Source: Vicia villosa (Eukaryota > Streptophyta > Magnoliopsida > Fabales > Fabaceae). Taken from it: a DNA stretch of 64,000 nucleotides. The notes beneath the pieces were generated by a model that did not search any database, was not told the origin of the DNA, and saw only the letters and a program-made list of their open reading frames with translations. The stretch spans positions 186,001-250,000 of the forward strand of contig NW_026706169.1 in the NCBI RefSeq assembly GCF_029867415.1, in the 5' to 3' direction. The position numbers and the translations under genes were made by a program. Below, piece after piece: positions 58,969-64,000 of this stretch; position 1 is the stretch's first letter, and the number at the start of each line of letters is the position of its first letter.

Positions 58969-61355
58969 AAACGTCACAAAATTCCCTTCATTTGGCATTT
59001 CATTTAACCGGATATGATGTGACAATTATGAGTTTATAAGTTTAAGTTAATTTCTTAATGCGATTATTATGTTAATGCGCCATAGAAAAAAAAAAAAGAG
59101 TTTTTCTTAAGTTAATAGAGTGGGTGGTGGTTTTTTATTTGTTCATATGTTGAGAGCATCAAATACATTTTTGTGCTGTTTGTATCACATTTACATAATA
59201 GCATTTGAATGAACATGATTTTTGACAAACTTATAAAGATTTCCCGAGTTATTTAGAGGCGACAATAAAAAAAATGTCTACAAGCGTAAAAGAAATCATT
59301 AATATGGCTGCAGTACTTTGTTTTCTTAATGCATATATGACATTGTCATGCCATTTCCACCCACTGAGCAAACAAACCCAAAATAATGTTGAGAGCCATT
59401 CAAAATAATGAACCCTAAATCAAAATAAAGATCTATAGAAGAAGAAACTGTGATGCTCTTACAAGTTACAATATGAGAAACTAATTCCCGGTTCCCTTTT
59501 CTATTTATCCAAACATCCACTTCAGTAACAAAAACCAATACTCTATAAGCGAAGCACAAATGCCAATAGCTTCTTCCCAATTTAAACATTGTGTCACCAT
59601 TCACAGCTCATGCTTATACAAGATTTAGTATATACTTTCTATGTTGAAAATAATTGGTATCAGAAGTTAACTTATAAAGCCCAGGCCTGCATTATTGTTT
59701 GCAGTAAAATCATTCTTATCTATGAGACCATATAGTCAAATATAAGAAAAAGACAAATCAAATTGTTGAAAGTTGTTCTAAGTAGCGGCAGAAGTACTTG
59801 TATAAACAAAGGGCAATGTTTTCAGAACAAGAAATAATAGACTCTCACTATAGGAAAAACAGCCAGCAAACTGTTTCTAAATTATTAGACCATTTATGCA
59901 CAAGGAAAGATGCAAGTTCAACCGTGTTTGTACGACATCTCATACTAAATCACCGGGTTATGGAGCAGCTATAGGACTTCACTTTATCATTGTATATTTG
60001 CAACATCATTCAAGAAATGAAAATATGAAATCTATAATGTCAAGTAACTTCCAAGGGATCAGAAATCAACAAAAGATCTGGTTTCCTAGCAGCATGGATG
60101 CAGCTATCACAACTTTAGTATTGAGCAAAACAATGCAAGGCTAACATGATACTGGAAACTTACCAAACAACAAATATGCTTCAATTAAAATGTAAAAGGG
60201 TGCTTGAGTGACAAAGCAATTAGTCTCAACATTTGGATTAAGGCAGAGAATAGTCACATCCTCAACCACAAAATACACCTTATGTTAGCAATGCTATCGA
60301 TTCCTTCATCAATTATGCCTCAAAGGAGACCACAAAGCTTGTTTGAATGCGGGAGCACTGGATGAAGGAAAAGTTAGGGGTTTTACTTGTGTCATCTGCA
60401 TTAGTTTCAAATCAAAAAAACATGCTTTCGAATTCTGAAAGCACGTTGTTACACTTGTCATTAGACGCCACCAATTAATAGAATCAAAAGTTCCACAAAA
60501 CTAAATAATTCACAACAGAACAGCAGAGAGAACAGAAACCTTCACTCTTTCTTGGCCTTGAACTGATTAATCAAAAGAAGAATCATCCATTGAGGTTCTA
60601 GATTGAAACTTCAAAGTGCCAACTTATTGCCAGACTTGCTCTTTCTTTGAAACTTCATTTGTTTCAGAACAGCCTGCAATACACTTTGTTTTTAGCTCAT
60701 AACAACTTGTTGTCAGAATCCTTACCAAGAGATGAACCCTCCAACTGAGGCAAGTCCGATCCTATAACTACAACAAATTAGAGGACTGTTTTTTTTCCAG
60801 TTTTAAACTCATTCCTAATGATTTACAGCCGAGCCTATCACACCTACATGCACATACTAAGTCGGCTTTAGCATAGACATGCACATGCTTGAATGCAATT
60901 TCATCCCATTTCCTGTTGATCTAACAACTAGATTAAACTAATTTGAACCAATATTGAGCCAAAAAAGAATATACAGTAATAATTAGATGAAACTTCCTGA
61001 TAAATAGATCTGCCGAACAAATTACTTAAACAGGAAAAACCATGCATTAACAGAAAAATACACACAACATACAACACTCAAAACATGTCAATTCTCTTAA
61101 GGTTGATTTCGACTAGTATTTGTGCAATAATTGCCTTAAGTGACCAAAACGACAGAAAGCACCCAAAACTGGCATGGAAAACACCTCATTCAACAACAAC
61201 ACAACACAGAACCAAATTCCAATAAATGCATTTGCAGGAGAAACAGGATAAGCAAACTATTTTTTCAAACTTTTGAAATCAATTGTTTCAACGACCCGTC
61301 AATATATAACATCTTATTTTCTTCTCTTAAACACAGCAATGAAAAACATAAGACT
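58969..61355. other. Non-coding region downstream of RPS16
   Basis: About 2.4 kb with no recognisable protein, RNA gene or strong repeat on either strand. It is less repetitive-looking than its surroundings. The RPS16 3' untranslated region must start here. A 92-codon minus-strand frame at 59326-59604 matches no family I know. Confidence 0.4.
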
Positions 61356-61970
61356 TCACGGGTTTTCAGTTACAGAGGTCTCCTTGTTGTCGGAATTAGG
61401 AGGCTTTTGTTGATCAATGACACGCCCGGTTAAAGCATCAACAGGACGAGTATCACGAGCTCCACCTTTGCGCGCCATGGCCACAGTCGGTGGTGGAGGA
61501 AGTAACCCTGCTCGAAACAGAAGACGCTCAACAGGATTTGAAGGTTGAGCTCCTACAGAAAGCCAATACCTAAAACAAAAAGAAGAAAAACAACACTATC
61601 ACCTACATATACATGAAGGAACTTGCATTAAAATAAAGAGCTAGTTAGCTAAAAAGCACAGACACAAACACAACAATGCTGCATTAAAACATCGATATTG
61701 ATAATAATTTGAGAAAATGAATCTAATTGAATATAATTTTAGAACACTCTGGCATTTGACACGCCTTCAATCAGAAGTGTTAATTACTTACTTGACTCTG
61801 TCAAAGTTGATACCCATTCTTTTGCCACCATCCTGAACAGGTAAGGGATTGTAGTAACCGAGAACTTCGAGATGTTTGCCGTCTCTTGGAGATCTGCTAT
61901 CGGCAGCCATCACACGATAGAATGGTTTGTTTTTGCATCCGAGACGCGATAACCGAATCCTAACCACCAT
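61356..61970 (-). CDS. RPS16: Ribosomal protein bS16 of organelles, nuclear-encoded, two exons
   Basis: Exons 61970-61792 and 61569-61356 join in frame to 130 residues. Exon 1 carries [20 protein letters not shown]...[16 protein letters not shown], the conserved bacterial-type S16 core. Exon 2 adds [18 protein letters not shown] and the [25 protein letters not shown] tail typical of the plant nuclear genes. The protein is a small-subunit component of 70S-type ribosomes. There is no N-terminal extension before the S16 core. Published work on Medicago and poplar showed that nuclear RPS16 enters both mitochondria and chloroplasts through signals in this region, replacing a lost plastid rps16; extending that here is inference. 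A 5' UTR intron at about 62203-61990 (GTTAG...AAAG) looks plausible, with a GC-rich leader near 62206-62340. Confidence 0.95.
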
Positions 61971-62581
61971 TTTCCCCGAAATTCAGTGACTTTCAAATCC
62001 AGTCGAAGAAACCAAATGAATCTGTCTCTGTATTGTGGTAGCAATAGAACAAATCAATTTCAATGCGAAAAACGAATGAATCAGTGTCAACCATGGGAAC
62101 AGAAAACGGAAAATGGGAACAAACAGAATGCAATCAAGGGAGAACACCATACATACAAAGCTAAATAGAATAAAAACAGGGAGGAAAGAACGAGGGAACT
62201 AACCTGACTGGCACTGTGACGGCGGGGCTGGAGAAGACGGAGATGACGCGACGGCGGCGGAGAATCGCTGGAGAGAGATCGGAAGGGTTTATCGAACGAT
62301 AGAGAGGGGAGAAGGGCTTAGTGGGACTGAAATTTGAGAAATTGTTGCCTAGTGTCGAAGCATGACACGTGGGCTTTTCTACCGCTGAAAGTAAATCATT
62401 TTACAAAAAAAATTGTTTAAAAATTTAAAAAATTAATTGTAACCGAGAACAAATAACTTTTTACTTTTTTTTCTTGATGATAAATATTTTTTTTTTAATT
62501 ACAAAGTGCAAATTCTATAGTTTTGAATTTTTTTTTATAAAATTTAGTAATAGATTTTAATTTAGATATTATAGGCCCATC

Positions 62582-62776
62582 TTATATATAAAATTTTTTA
62601 AGTTTCTTATGCAATTTTTGGAGGCAAAATTAAGGTTATTTTGATAATTGTATATTATTTATATTTATTTTAATTTAACTTATATATAAAAGTTGTTAGT
62701 CTCTTATGTAATTTTTGGAGTCAAAATTAAGGTTATTTTGATAAATGTATATTATTTATATTTATTTTAATTTAAT
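62582..62776. repeat. Tandem duplication of about 97 bp
   Basis: CTTATG(C/T)AATTTTTGGAG(G/T)CAAAATTAAGG and the following TGTATATTATTTATATTTA stretch occur twice, 97 bp apart, differing at a few bases. Confidence 0.8.
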
Positions 62777-62863
62777 TAATTATTTAATAAAAACTAATTT
62801 TCTTCCACTAACTCACTAACTCTTATATTTATTATTTTTATTTTTATAACTTGTATTATATTA

Positions 62864-63131
62864 GGATGTGTTTGTTTCAAGGATACAAGAAATATTTATG
62901 AAAATATGACTAAAGAGTGGGAATAAGTTAAACCAATCCTAACTTCTAACTACCATTCATAATTATTATTATTTATTTTTTTATAATTTAAAATTAAACA
63001 AGTTTTATAATTATTCCTAAAAATCTAAATTTCTACCAAACACATATGTTGGAACAATATTCCCGAAAATAATAATCCTAGAAATAATATTCCAAAGAAT
63101 ATAATCTTAAGCCATGAAACAAACACACTCC
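62864..63131. mobile_element. MITE with GGATGTGTTTGTTTCA ends
   Basis: GGATGTGTTTGTTTCA at the left and TGAAACAAACACACTCC at the right are inverted repeats 268 bp apart, flanked by TTA and TAA. AT-rich interior with no ORF. The ends resemble those of the 53358 and 57393 elements (GTTTGTTT) but the interior differs. Confidence 0.6.
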
Positions 63132-63329
63132 TAACCAGTTATTCATAAAACTCAATTTCTTAATTATAACTTAATATAAATAGTTTAAACTAGACGTCTA
63201 CCCGCGATTAAGTTATTATCCTTAAATATTAATTTAGAAAAATATCAATTATATATGTATTAATGTTTGTTTGTTGAATTTATTTTTATTTAAAGAAATT
63301 AACAATAATTTAATAGTTTACATTTTTTT

Positions 63330-64000
63330 TATCAAAAGAAGAAAATTTTATTTCCAAAAATCACGGAAGTACAAAACCGATAAAAAGATTCAGGCGCCAC
63401 AATGACAAAATAACCTATCAGATAATTAAAGCTCAAAACGATTAAACTACTTACATAATTTGCTCAACTTCCTATTACTGCTAGCTCTCATGATTATAAT
63501 ATCAATCACATCACTACTCTGGAGAGAGTCCACATTCTTGTTCTGAAAAATGATCATGTTTCGAGTTGTCCAAATTGCATATACAGTTTCAGCTATAGCA
63601 ATTTTTATGATGTTGTTTTTTATACCTTTTCCTCTAACCTTCTGGCACACCCAACTCAACTCAGAATTCCACCCCCTCAGACTATGACTCACGGTTATCC
63701 ACTTGAGTATATCGGACCAGATTTTATGTGTGTAAGCACACTCAAAAAAGAGATGGTTGCAACTTTCATGTAATCCACAAAAAGCACACTTATTATCAAT
63801 AACGACGCCAAAGTGATGAAGTCGGTCTTTGGTGGGCAATCTATATAGGCAGGTCAACCACAGTATAAATTTAGCTCTCGGTCTAGCAAGATTGCCATAA
63901 AAGAGTTTTCTCCATTCCACTTTGGGTTTCTCCCCTCTAAACAAGTGATAAATCTTTCTAGTCACATGCCTTCATGTGTTTTGAAATCCCTCTCATTCCT
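63330..64000 (-). mobile_element. 3' end of a second LINE, continuing past the window
   Basis: A minus-strand LINE ORF2 C-terminus (63965-63447) is followed by about 100 bp of 3' sequence ending in GATAAAAAAAAT near 63325, probably a short degenerate A-tail. The rest of the element would lie to the right. Confidence 0.65.
63447..63965 (-). pseudogene. LINE ORF2 C-terminal zf-RVT fragment
   Basis: The 172-codon frame contains KFILWLTCLYRLPTKDRL followed by CAFCG, then H and C within NHLFFEC. This is the zf-RVT zinc-binding module found after RT in plant LINEs. A TGA lies just upstream in the same frame, so the copy appears broken. No ATG begins the frame; the first start-like codon is GTG at 63965. 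Confidence 0.75.

Noticed and set aside
59326..59604. 92-codon minus-strand ORF downstream of RPS16
   Set aside because: No start context, motif or splice support that I can recognise; compatible with chance in AT-rich DNA.
60673..60761. Two exon-like pieces on the minus strand downstream of RPS16 with good GTAAG donor and TTGCAG acceptor words
   Set aside because: The implied intron (60674-60725) is only 52 nt, shorter than usual in plants, and no start or protein family supports a gene. They may be part of an RPS16 3' UTR but cannot be called.

Overview
This window is nuclear DNA from a flowering plant, most likely a papilionoid legume close to the pea/vetch/lentil/clover group. The reasons are an Ogre-type Ty3/gypsy retrotransposon of nearly 23 kb, legume-style LTR, SINE and MITE debris, GT-AG introns in AT-rich DNA, and a complete nuclear-type RPS16 gene. 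The species is inferred, not proven. I saw no prokaryotic, organellar or CRISPR-type system.

Positions 1-22461 are one young Ogre-like element of the Tat lineage on the minus strand; about 378 bp of its 3' LTR lie left of the window. In transcription order it has a 5' LTR (22461-17382), a tRNA-Arg-type primer site, an extra ORF1 of unknown function, gag-protease, a 365-nt intron whose removal joins protease to reverse transcriptase in frame, RT with two RNase H domains, integrase after one in-frame stop, a 2.1-kb repeat-rich 3' untranslated region, a purine tract and the 3' LTR. The LTRs differ at only about ten bases in 4.7 kb. The element sits inside the LTR of an older relative (22462-22791). 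From there to about 27060 the DNA is layered repeats: LTR remnants, TA microsatellites, two fold-back MITEs and a tRNA-derived SINE.

Positions 27405-33170 hold lycopene epsilon-cyclase (11 exons, 536 aa, one GC-AG intron), the lutein-branch enzyme of carotenoid synthesis. A young, inactivated Ty1/copia element with a perfect TACAT target duplication starts 98 bp past its stop codon (33269-38142). After small repeats comes a decayed L1-type LINE (about 39800-44512) ending about 355 bp before an intact intronless gene for the ribonucleotide reductase small subunit (44867-45859).

Positions 46000-54500 are mostly repeats: a PIF/Harbinger-like TIR element, RNase-H-like LINE relics, a 0.7-kb tandem duplication, a cluster of GTAACCGGTTAC palindromes, a tRNA-like element and a CT microsatellite. 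At 54568-55908 a four-exon gene encodes a 187-aa histidine-rich hydrophilic protein made of two copies of one module. More AT-rich repeats follow, including a MITE-family element split by a 1.1-kb insertion. RPS16 (61970-61356, minus) encodes organellar ribosomal protein bS16. The right edge holds a MITE and the 3' end of a second LINE. The host genes do not form a pathway together; they are separate housekeeping or metabolic genes, several with transposons within a few hundred bases of their coding ends.
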